NCBI GenBank assembly: GCA_021804195.1
Contig: JAJZKJ010000024.1
Span: 1-11,845, forward strand
Reading direction: 5' to 3'
Length of the DNA stretch: 11,845 bases
Origin: Acidobacteriota bacterium
Lineage (GTDB): Bacteria; Planctomycetota; Phycisphaerae; WQYP01; JAJZKJ01
Every line of letters begins with the position of its first letter. Within the stretch, counting starts at the first letter, position 1. The notes under the pieces are model-generated. The model saw only the letters and a list, made by a program, of their open reading frames with translations. It had not been told where the DNA came from and searched no databases. A program made the position numbers and the translations under genes. Positions 1-5,953 of this stretch are shown piece after piece.

Positions 1-24
1 CGCGAACATCCTAGACGTCCGCCA
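1..24. repeat. left arm of 24-nt perfect inverted repeat
   Basis: The first 24 bases are the exact reverse complement of 827-850. The arm contains the palindrome GACGTC and the TAG stop codon of the leftward DedA-family gene at 11-13. The match fails at the next inner position (25 versus 826). Whether it continues outward cannot be seen because the window begins here. It could be a real repeat, the edge of a longer inverted duplication that includes the tRNA at 853-926, or an assembly fold-back at a contig end. Confidence 0.9.
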
Positions 25-679
25 GGCGCGGACGTTGAAGAAGAGCCTGCCAGCCGCCTCTGATTTCCGCTTCATGCCGACTCACCCACCGTCCAAGCCA
101 GGCCAGCCCGATGACCAGAGCCAGCGCGCCGCCGGTAATCGCGCTGGCGCGGCCAATCCAATGTTCCGCCACTTTCCAGCTTTCGCCCAGGCCGTAACCC
201 ACCAGCACAAAGGTGGCGGCCCAGAGAATACAGCCCATGGTGTTGTAAAATAAAAAACGCAAATAGCGCATCTGCGACGAACCGGCCATAAATGGCATAA
301 GAGAGCGCAGCAGATGGAGAAAGTGGCTGGCGAAAACACTTTTCCCGCCGTGGCTCGCCAGAAATCCCTGGACGCGCTGGAGCTTCTCTTCATTCAGCCC
401 CGCCCAGCGTCCATGCCGCAACAGCCAGGCGGTCCCGACCCGCCGGCCTAATTCGTAGCCGATGCTGTCGCCGACGATTGCCCCCGCAGCAACGGTGATG
501 ATCAGCGCCTTGAGATCGAACAGCCCCTGACCCGCAAGGAAGCCGCTGGCCAGCACCAACGTTTCGCCGGGCATGAATAGTCCGAGAAAAGCCTGGCATT
601 CCAGCGCCACGACGACAAATATGATAAGATAACTTCCTTGCCCTAGGCGTTCCGTGAGCTTGACCAGATCATCTATCAT
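11..679 (-). CDS. DedA-family inner-membrane protein
   Basis: Predicted 222-residue polytopic membrane protein of the DedA (SNARE-associated/VTT domain) family. Family members are linked to membrane homeostasis and some act as lipid or undecaprenyl-phosphate transporters; the substrate here cannot be told. Seen in the sequence: an N-terminal hydrophobic segment followed by the family motif around FMPGETLVLASGFLAGQG, a GYELGRRVG stretch, a central SLMPFMAGSSQMRYLRF segment matching the conserved Arg/Pro/Gly region, and two C-terminal hydrophobic helices. The ATG at 679 gives a length close to the usual 200-220 residues. A GTG at 715 would add 12 residues that look unlike the family. No strong Shine-Dalgarno precedes either start. 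A CATTAT hexamer (minus strand, 718-723) could be a -10 box for the ATG start. The stop codon lies inside the inverted repeat arm. Confidence 0.9.
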   Translation of the reverse strand: MIDDLVKLTERLGQGSYLIIFVVVALECQAFLGLFMPGETLVLASGFLAGQGLFDLKALIITVAAGAIVGDSIGYELGRRVGTAWLLRHGRWAGLNEEKLQRVQGFLASHGGKSVFASHFLHLLRSLMPFMAGSSQMRYLRFLFYNTMGCILWAATFVLVGYGLGESWKVAEHWIGRASAITGGALALVIGLAWLGRWVSRHEAEIRGGWQALLQRPRLADV

Positions 680-826
680 CAGATCGCCGACGCCTGCGAT
701 GGAACATGCCGCCACGAATAATGGTTTTCCATTTCATTGTGCGCCGGGTGGAGGCGCCCGTCAATCCAAGATGTATGGTGTATGGTGTGATTTTTAGAGC
801 CGCGGGATATAAACTGGCTAAGCGGG

Positions 827-850
827 TGGCGGACGTCTAGGATGTTCGCG
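827..850. repeat. right arm of 24-nt perfect inverted repeat
   Basis: Exact reverse complement of bases 1-24. It ends two bases before the first base of tRNA-Arg. It occupies the place where the tRNA promoter -10 region would lie (TAGGAT at 838-843), so it may simply be part of a tRNA promoter that exists in a second, opposite copy beyond the left edge. Confidence 0.9.
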
Positions 851-852
851 AA

Positions 853-926
853 GCGCCCGTAGCGCAATTGGATAGAGCACGTGGCTTCGAACCACGGGGT
901 TGCAGGTTCGAGTCCTGCCGGGCGCA
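853..926 (+). tRNA. tRNA-Arg (anticodon TCG)
   Basis: A complete 74-nt cloverleaf can be drawn. The acceptor stem GCGCCCG/CGGGCGC is perfect, with discriminator A at 926. The D arm GCGC/GAGC has one G-A mismatch. The anticodon stem CGTGG/CCACG encloses the loop CTTCGAA with anticodon TCG, which reads CGA. The T arm GCAGG/CCTGC encloses TTCGAGT. A20 in the D loop and C35 are known arginine identity elements and both are present. No 3' CCA is encoded (GTT follows), so it must be added by CCA-adding enzyme. The next gene starts 11 nt downstream, so tRNA and acyltransferase mRNA may share a transcript that is processed at the tRNA 3' end. Confidence 0.97.
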
Positions 927-937
927 GTTGGGAACCC

Positions 938-1864
938 ATGAAAAAGCAGTCGCCCACCCTGGATTTGACGACTTATCTGGCGGCCCGCTGGGCCGCGATG
1001 ATGCTCGGCATTTTTCCGGTTAACGCCAACTTGCGCACCGCGCGGACGTTTGGTTCGCTGCTTTGGACTCTGGACGGCAAACACCGGGCCAGAGCGATCG
1101 AAAATCTCAGCCGGAGCTTTCCCGAACTGCCGCGCGACCAGATCGAAAGGATCGGACGGCAATCCATCGAGCACTTCTGTGAACTGGCGATGGATGTGCT
1201 TTTCACCACGCGCATTATCAACGTGGAAACGTGGCACCGATACGTGCATCTGAATAACATGCGAGCAGCCCTGAACGTCGCCCTGCGGGGAGGCGGGGCC
1301 ATTGTGCTCACCGGCCATTACGGCAATTGGGAGATTCTGGGCTTTACGCTCGCGACGCTGGGATTTCGCACCTACAGCATCGCCCGACCGATCGACAATC
1401 CCCACATCGATTCCTGGCTTCTGGGAGTGCGGGAAAAGCGGGGACAGATCATTTTGTCCAAGCGGGGCGTCACCACCACCGCGCAGGAAGTGCTCCAGAA
1501 CAAGGGAATTCTCGGATTCATCGCCGATCAGAACGCGGGACCCAAGGGCCTGTTCGTACCGTTTTTCGGCCGATTGGCCAGCACCTACAAAAGCATCGGG
1601 TTGTTGGCGATTCAATACCGTGTGCCGGTGATAATCGGCTACGCCCGGCGGCGCGGCGACCGTTTTGAATTCGACCTGGGCGTGACGGACATCATCCAGC
1701 CGGAAGATTGGGACGGGCAACCGGACGAGTTGCGGTATATCACCGAGCGCTATACGCGGGCGATTGAAACGTTCGTTCGCGAAGATCCGTCGCAATATCT
1801 ATGGATTCACCGGCGGTGGAAGACGCGCCCGAAATGGGAAACGCCGCCGGCGTTGTCTGCATAA
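938..1864 (+). CDS. lpxL: LpxL/HtrB-type lipid A acyltransferase family protein
   Basis: Predicted 308-residue lysophospholipid acyltransferase of the bacterial lipid A biosynthesis (HtrB/LpxL/LpxM) family, which transfers a secondary acyl chain from acyl-ACP to a lipid A precursor at the inner membrane. Seen: a hydrophobic N-terminal stretch (about residues 11-30), the catalytic HX4E motif as H127-YGNW-E132, the ADQNAGPKGLFVPFFGR segment (about 196-212) typical of the substrate/acyl pocket, and the C-terminal SQYLWIHRRWKTRP signature. Length matches the family (about 300). The ATG at 938 has a weak GGGA 4-5 nt upstream; the reading frame is open back to 881, but that part lies in the tRNA and is not coding. 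Which acyl position or substrate it modifies cannot be told; a glycolipid or ornithine-lipid acyltransferase is possible. Family assignment is firm, the exact LpxL label is inference. Confidence 0.88.
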   Translation: MKKQSPTLDLTTYLAARWAAMMLGIFPVNANLRTARTFGSLLWTLDGKHRARAIENLSRSFPELPRDQIERIGRQSIEHFCELAMDVLFTTRIINVETWHRYVHLNNMRAALNVALRGGGAIVLTGHYGNWEILGFTLATLGFRTYSIARPIDNPHIDSWLLGVREKRGQIILSKRGVTTTAQEVLQNKGILGFIADQNAGPKGLFVPFFGRLASTYKSIGLLAIQYRVPVIIGYARRRGDRFEFDLGVTDIIQPEDWDGQPDELRYITERYTRAIETFVREDPSQYLWIHRRWKTRPKWETPPALSA

Positions 1865-1915
1865 CGCCCCGCCATCGATCACGGCGCGGCTCTGGCCGCG
1901 GGACGGACTCAAAGT

Positions 1916-1921
1916 TATAGT
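1916..1921 (+). promoter_or_regulatory. -10-like box TATAGT of dnaX, leaderless spacing
   Basis: TATAGT matches the sigma-70 -10 consensus at five of six positions and ends 6 nt before the dnaX ATG, so a transcript would start at or within a base of the start codon. The best -35 at 17-nt spacing (CTGGCC, 1893-1898 or so) is poor. No Shine-Dalgarno sequence lies before the ATG, in agreement with a leaderless mRNA. Not proven. Confidence 0.4.
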
Positions 1922-1927
1922 GTTCGC

Positions 1928-3688
1928 ATGTCCGATGGATACACAGTGCTGGCGCGGCGCTACCGGTCGCTGAATTTCGACGAATTGATCGGTCAGGAAG
2001 CTATCGCCCAGACGCTCAAAAACGCCGTGGCGGGGAAGCGGCTGGCCCATGCCTTTCTCTTTACCGGCACGCGGGGGGTGGGAAAAACGTCCTCGGCCCG
2101 CATTCTGGCCAAGGCGATCAACTGTCCTAAAACCAGCGCGGGAGAGCCTTGCTGTACTTGTTCGACCTGTCTGGCCATCGGTCGCGGCGAGGATATCGAT
2201 GTCATTGAAATTGATGGAGCCTCGAATAACGGCGTAGAGCAGATACGCGACCTGCGCCAGAACGCGGGCGTCATGCCGAGCCGTTCGCCCTATAAAATTT
2301 ACATCATCGACGAAGTTCACATGCTCTCAACGCCGGCGTTCAATGCCCTGCTCAAGACACTGGAGGAACCCCCGGCCCATGTAAAGTTCATCTTCGCCAC
2401 CACCGACGTTCACAAGGTTCCGCCGACGATTCTGAGCCGTTGCCAGCGGTATGACTTTAAGAGCATCCCCACGGTCCGCATCGCCGGGCATTTGGGAAAA
2501 ATTTGCGAACAAGAAAAGGTCCGGGCCGAACCGGCGGCCCTGCATCGTATCGCTCTGCTGGCTTTCGGATCGATGCGCGACGCGCTTTCGCTGCTGGATC
2601 GCGTCCTGTCACTGGGGGCGGGGCACATCACCGAAACGTTGCTGGATGAATTGCTCGGTAAGCCATCCGTGGCGGCTCTGGCCGGCCTGGTGGGGGCCAT
2701 GGCCGATGGCGACGCGGCCCTGGCTCTGCGGCTGATACACGCCATGCTCGCCGAGGGCATGGCTCCCGAACAGGCGTTGGCGGAGTTGATGGAATTCTTT
2801 CGCAATCTGATGATTCTCCGCGTGTGCGGCGACAAGACCGATCTGCTGGACGTGCCGGCGGAATGGCGCGGGATGCTCTCGAAACTGGCCCCGCACTTTG
2901 ACCCGCCCACGCTGGTGCATCACATCGCCCTGGGTGATCAGACGCTGCGCTCCCTGCGCGGCAGCACCATGCAGCGTCCGCTTTTCGACGCCCTGATTGT
3001 TCGCCTGGCCCTCTCGCCACAGTTCACCTCGCTGCGGGAAACATTGGAAAATATTCCACCGGCGGGCGAACCGATCGCCCCGCAAAAAAAAAATGAATCC
3101 GTGATGGCCCGGCCGAAAGCAATCCCCGCCACGCCCGCCCCGGCGTTTTCCAGCGCAGTGGCGCCGCCCCCGGTTTACCAACCGTCCCGCGAAGAGCCGC
3201 CGACGCCGCTTCACGAGTCGGTTGAGGTACAAGCCCCCGGCGGCCATTTGGAAACGCTTTGGGAAAAGGTGGAGAAACATTTACTGGAAAACAAAGGTGC
3301 CGTCATTGTAAAGATGCTCGGCGGGCGTGCCCGGTTGAGCCATCTGGATGCCGCCGCCGGGACAGCTCAGCTCGCAGTGCCGGCTCGGCTGGTAAACATG
3401 GGCGCCGGCGAGAAATATCGGCAATCACTGGAGGCGGCATTGGGGGCTGTTGTGGGCCGACCGATTCGCCTGCGGATCATTCCGGCGCCTGGCGAGCAAG
3501 GCCGCCCGGCGGAAATGGAATCGCCGCCAAACACCGCGGCTCCTGTTCCCGTGGCGCGCCGGGTGGCGCCGCCGGAATTGATTCGCCGCGCCCAGGCCAT
3601 TCCCACCGTGCGGAGGTTGATCGATCAATTCGGCGCCCAGGTGGTGGATGTCGAAAGTCCGGCTGCTGATCCGCCGGGTGAATCCTGA
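1928..3688 (+). CDS. dnaX: DNA polymerase III subunit tau/gamma
   Basis: Clamp-loader ATPase of the replicative polymerase, 586 residues as the full tau form. Seen: Walker A GTRGVGKTS (47-55), the zinc-binding cysteines C66, C75, C78 and C81, Walker B IIDEVHML (126-133), FATTD sensor 1 (156-160), and SRC with the arginine finger R171. The alpha-helical collar domain III runs to about residue 370. A Pro/Ala-rich linker (about 390-430) follows, then a C-terminal part (about 436-586) that in tau contacts the polymerase and helicase. Codons 386-389 form a run of ten A residues right at the domain III/linker border (see the slippage feature), so a shorter gamma form of about 389 residues is likely. 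The start fits the family (VLARRYRSLNFDELIGQ close to the N terminus). recR follows after about 100 nt; the usual ybaB between them is absent. Confidence 0.97.
   Translation: MSDGYTVLARRYRSLNFDELIGQEAIAQTLKNAVAGKRLAHAFLFTGTRGVGKTSSARILAKAINCPKTSAGEPCCTCSTCLAIGRGEDIDVIEIDGASNNGVEQIRDLRQNAGVMPSRSPYKIYIIDEVHMLSTPAFNALLKTLEEPPAHVKFIFATTDVHKVPPTILSRCQRYDFKSIPTVRIAGHLGKICEQEKVRAEPAALHRIALLAFGSMRDALSLLDRVLSLGAGHITETLLDELLGKPSVAALAGLVGAMADGDAALALRLIHAMLAEGMAPEQALAELMEFFRNLMILRVCGDKTDLLDVPAEWRGMLSKLAPHFDPPTLVHHIALGDQTLRSLRGSTMQRPLFDALIVRLALSPQFTSLRETLENIPPAGEPIAPQKKNESVMARPKAIPATPAPAFSSAVAPPPVYQPSREEPPTPLHESVEVQAPGGHLETLWEKVEKHLLENKGAVIVKMLGGRARLSHLDAAAGTAQLAVPARLVNMGAGEKYRQSLEAALGAVVGRPIRLRIIPAPGEQGRPAEMESPPNTAAPVPVARRVAPPELIRRAQAIPTVRRLIDQFGAQVVDVESPAADPPGES
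3062..3093 (+). promoter_or_regulatory. candidate slippage site in dnaX: hairpin plus A10
   Basis: A hairpin (left 3062-3069 GCGGGCGA, loop ACCGA, right 3075-3083 TCGCCCCGC with one bulged C) is directly followed by ten A residues (3084-3093). The zero frame reads Q-K-K-N-E. A -1 shift, or one extra A in the mRNA, gives TGA at 3094-3096. A +1 shift, or one A less, gives ATG AAT CCG TGA, stopping at 3102-3104. Both yield a protein of about 389-391 residues that keeps domains I-III. Known precedent: Thermus dnaX uses transcriptional slippage on an A9 run, and E. coli dnaX uses -1 ribosomal frameshifting, to make gamma. An RNA hairpin just 5' of a slippery run is known to favour transcript realignment. 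Function here is inference. Confidence 0.75.
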
Positions 3689-3789
3689 TAGGCCGCGGAA
3701 CGGCGCGATCGCCCGTCTTTCCCAGGCGGTCGAAAAAACCGTGAACACCCGCGGCCGTTGTTCCGGCAAATGTGAAGAAAGCTCGGTTT

Positions 3790-4419
3790 ATGGGCGACTC
3801 CAAGGCGGGTTACAGTACTCTGGTACGGCGGCTCATGGAACTGTTCGGACGCCTGCCGGGAGTTGGCGCCCGCTCGGCCGAACGAATGGTGTTTCACATT
3901 CTCAAGAGCAGCCCGGAAGAAGCTCTGGCTCTGGCGGACGCCATCCGAGCCGTTAAGGAGCGGGTGCGTCACTGCCAAATATGCTTCCATCTGACGGAGA
4001 ACGATCCCTGTGAAATTTGCGCCGATGCCACGCGCGATCATGGCGTGATTTGCGTGGTGGAGCAGTCCAAGGATCTTTTCCAGATCGAAGCGACGGGCGC
4101 ATACCACGGCGTATATCACGTTCTACTGGGTCGCCTGGCGCCACTGGAGGGAATCGGGCCGGAAAATCTCACGGTCGACGCCCTGCTGGAGCGGCTGCGG
4201 CGGCGCGATGAAAGGGGCGAACCGGCGGCGCGGGAAGTCATCCTGGCGACCAACCCCACCATGGAAGGCGACGGCACCGCGCTGTACCTGCAAAGCCGGC
4301 TGCGGGAAACCGGCGTTACCGTCACGCGCCTGGCGCGCGGTCTGCCCGCGGGGGCGCAGATCGAACACTCCAACAAAGCCATTCTCTCCGACGCTTTGAC
4401 TTGGCGCACGCGGATGTAA
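3790..4419 (+). CDS. recR: recombination mediator protein RecR
   Basis: RecR helps RecO (with or without RecF) load RecA on SSB-coated single-stranded DNA at gaps. Seen in a 209-residue product: helix-hairpin-helix LPGVGARSAERM (about 22-33), the zinc finger C62-x2-C65 ... C74-x2-C77, a Toprim domain opening at ICVVEQSKDLF (about 87-97, with the acidic E91), the HGVYHVLLGRLAPLEGIGP segment, and the C-terminal LARGLPAGAQIEHSNKAILSDAL region. The ATG at 3790 gives a length near the usual 200, with the weak purine run AGAAAG about 8 nt upstream. An in-frame GTG at 3772 would add six residues (MKKARF) and has no ribosome binding site. It lies about 100 nt behind dnaX on the same strand and is probably cotranscribed. 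ybaB, normally between the two in many bacteria, is missing here. Confidence 0.96.
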   Translation: MGDSKAGYSTLVRRLMELFGRLPGVGARSAERMVFHILKSSPEEALALADAIRAVKERVRHCQICFHLTENDPCEICADATRDHGVICVVEQSKDLFQIEATGAYHGVYHVLLGRLAPLEGIGPENLTVDALLERLRRRDERGEPAAREVILATNPTMEGDGTALYLQSRLRETGVTVTRLARGLPAGAQIEHSNKAILSDALTWRTRM

Positions 4420-4429
4420 TTTATATAAT
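4401..4429 (+). promoter_or_regulatory. candidate rightward promoter at the recR 3' end
   Basis: TTGGCG (4401-4406, four of six to TTGACA) is followed after exactly 17 nt by a perfect TATAAT (4424-4429), overlapping the last recR codons and stop. It lies in a local AT-rich island (about 4418-4460) unlike the surrounding GC-rich DNA. It points into the 93-nt gap before a converging gene, so it has no protein gene to serve; it could drive a short RNA or be chance in AT-rich DNA. Confidence 0.35.
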
Positions 4430-4435
4430 GTCACA

Positions 4436-4522
4436 TAATAGTAGTTTTATATATATGTCGTGCGTGTTTCTTCGCTTTCCGCCGGCGCTCGGGAGGCGGA
4501 CCAGGCCCGGGATCATTTTTTT
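4436..4522 (+). ncRNA. candidate small RNA in the recR 3' region
   Basis: If the promoter at 4401-4429 is real, transcription would start near 4436 and end at the hairpin/T7 at 4488-4522, giving an RNA of about 85 nt. It would be a recR 3'-UTR-derived RNA, and its last bases would be antisense to the end of the DUF218 gene. No homologue is recognised. This is inference from promoter and terminator shape only. Confidence 0.2.
4488..4522 (+). terminator. probable rightward terminator after recR
   Basis: CTCGGG (4488-4493) can pair with CCCGGG (4506-4511) over six pairs including one G-U, then ATCA and seven T residues (4516-4522). The loop is 12 nt and the T run is offset by four bases, so it is a moderate rather than strong intrinsic terminator. 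The T run also encodes the last two lysines of the converging gene. No T run is present for transcripts of the opposite direction. Confidence 0.45.
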
Positions 4523-5670
4523 AACTCCGGATCATGATAATCAGGATCCAGCAGGTATACCGGATACGCCACCAGTTCCCGCAACAGCGCGTAGGGATTG
4601 GTCTGGCGCCATTGGCGGGAAACGCTCGGCGCCGTCCAGGCGCGCACGCCGAGTTGGGCGAACGCCAGCCGTATTCGCGGAAGGTGATAGTCCGAACTCA
4701 CCGCCACCACCGTTTTCCAGCGGCGCCGGCGCATCAGGTTCACGGCGTCGTACACGCTGGTGCGGGTATTATCGCCGTGAAAATCCTTGATCAGATTCCG
4801 GGCTGGAACTCCCGCGGCCCGGCACAGGTTGTACATCGCCAGGGTTTCATTTTGCCGCGGATCGCCGGCGCCATGGGGCGCTCTTCCACTGAGCATCAGG
4901 TAGCGCACCCGCCGGCGTTCATAGAGCCCAATGGCCGCCAGCGTGCGATTCTCCATGGTTCGCCCGCAAACGTCGTGCGGCAGCACGGCGTTACCGAAAA
5001 CCACCGCCAGGTCGGCCCGCATGTTCTTCGGCGGCGGGTTGGACCGGAAGGCAAAGCCAAATATCCACACCATCAGCAGGATGACGCATCCCTCCGCCGC
5101 CTGATCATACCAGGCGTGTGGTGGTATCAACCGGCAGTACTTGACCGGCGGCGGCAGCAGCGATTCCGGCTTCGCCGCGAGTATTCGCCCCGGCCATTGG
5201 CCCATCCATGCCGCCAGAACCAGCAGCACCGGTAAACACATCGGTATGAAGAACGCCAGGTCGCCGTCCCGTTGGTTCCATATTTCGTAATAGGTAACCG
5301 TGTTCAGAAACAATACCAGCATGATCAACCATGACGGCAGCAGCAGCAGGCGGTTCCATCGCAATCGCCGCCGCAGCCGCTCCGGCGTGATCGGCCCGCG
5401 CCGGGGAAAATCCACGCGCCGCGCCACCGCCAGCGCCATCAGCGACGCCAGCCACAATCCCGGCAGGAAAGTCTGCATCGACCCGCCGGCGAAACGCAGA
5501 TCGATCCAACGCCAGCTCTGTCCGGTCAGGATACTTACACCCGCGCCCCAGTAAACCAATTCGTCAAGAAGGCGCAGCGCGAAACCCGCCTTCGGCCAGG
5601 CGGCGGAAGGGACCGAACCGCCGGCCTGGTGGGAGGCGGCCCGGCTCGTATGGATTCTTTTCATATCCAT
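4513..5670 (-). CDS. membrane-anchored DUF218 (YdcF/SanA-like) protein
   Basis: Predicted 385-residue protein with an N-terminal membrane part and a C-terminal DUF218 domain. About four or five hydrophobic segments are seen (near residues 63-83, 106-126, 138-158 and 190-212, possibly one near 29-50). The DUF218 domain follows: ADLAVVFGNAVLP, then RTMENRTLAAIGLYERRRVRYLMLSGR, NETLAMYNLCRAAGVPARNLIKD, GDNTRTSVYDAVNLM and VVAVSSDYHLPRIRLAF. These match the order of the YdcF/SanA family, including the conserved Asn/Thr before the central helix and the S-x-x-[YF]-H-x-x-R element. Some members are tied to envelope barrier function or vancomycin sensitivity; the reaction is not established. The ATG at 5670 (MDMK) is preferred: it lies behind a perfect TATAAT and the open frame further upstream to 5811 reads like non-coding sequence. 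It converges with recR. Confidence 0.8.
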   Translation of the reverse strand: MDMKRIHTSRAASHQAGGSVPSAAWPKAGFALRLLDELVYWGAGVSILTGQSWRWIDLRFAGGSMQTFLPGLWLASLMALAVARRVDFPRRGPITPERLRRRLRWNRLLLLPSWLIMLVLFLNTVTYYEIWNQRDGDLAFFIPMCLPVLLVLAAWMGQWPGRILAAKPESLLPPPVKYCRLIPPHAWYDQAAEGCVILLMVWIFGFAFRSNPPPKNMRADLAVVFGNAVLPHDVCGRTMENRTLAAIGLYERRRVRYLMLSGRAPHGAGDPRQNETLAMYNLCRAAGVPARNLIKDFHGDNTRTSVYDAVNLMRRRRWKTVVAVSSDYHLPRIRLAFAQLGVRAWTAPSVSRQWRQTNPYALLRELVAYPVYLLDPDYHDPELKK

Positions 5671-5682
5671 AGGCTTGCTTCC

Positions 5683-5688
5683 ATTATA
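5683..5688 (-). promoter_or_regulatory. -10 box TATAAT of the DUF218 gene
   Basis: A perfect TATAAT on the minus strand ends 12 nt before the ATG at 5670, so the transcript would carry only about 5-7 nt of leader. No -35 element is recognisable at 16-18 nt spacing. GGAAG between box and ATG resembles a weak Shine-Dalgarno but would lie mostly upstream of the predicted transcription start. Confidence 0.4.
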
Positions 5689-5940
5689 CAATATATGAAA
5701 TATGACCGCCGGAGTCGTGCGGGGATCATAGCCGGACGATTCTTCATTCCTTCTACTATCGCATGGACGGTCGGGGGGTTCAAACATCGTATGGCGTCGG
5801 CGCTTCGCCACATGCTCGCTAGTGCTCTGTGAGCCATCCGCAACGGCTGGCGGGATTGGTCCGGCGTCATCCCCGCCGGGGGGTACGTGGCGATATCCGG
5901 CGGTTTAAAATACGATGTTTTCTGAAATTTAAGCTCCTTC

Positions 5941-5947
5941 GGAAAGG
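5941..5947 (+). promoter_or_regulatory. ribosome binding site of kch
   Basis: GGAAAGG ends 6 nt before the ATG at 5954. This is one of few good Shine-Dalgarno sequences in the window and decides the start. The 283-nt divergent gap before it (5671-5953) shows no convincing riboswitch or operator; TTTAAAATACGAT at about 5904-5916 is the most promoter-like stretch. Confidence 0.6.
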
Positions 5948-5953
5948 TTCTAA

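Noticed and set aside
774..787. Tandem heptamer TATGGTG x 2
   Set aside because: Two copies of 7 nt in a non-coding stretch are too little to call a repeat element.
881..937. N-terminal extension of the acyltransferase frame starting at 881
   Set aside because: It lies mostly inside the tRNA-Arg gene (MASNHGVAGSSPAGR is tRNA sequence); the ATG at 938 gives the normal family length.
679..1795. Leftward open frames across the tRNA (679-957 and 818-1795), with peptides such as GLEPATPW and GRTRTCNPV
   Set aside because: These are the well-known false peptides obtained by translating the antisense of a tRNA gene; the rest of the longer frame is the shadow of the acyltransferase gene.
5671..5811. 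N-terminal extension of the DUF218 protein from 5811
   Set aside because: The added 47 residues are unlike the family and contain the TATAAT box; the ATG at 5670 is better.
5671..5953. Possible riboswitch (for example c-di-AMP type, as found at K+ transport genes) before kch
   Set aside because: Several small stems such as CCCCGCCGGGG can be drawn, but no conserved core of a known riboswitch could be recognised. A covariance model search would be needed.
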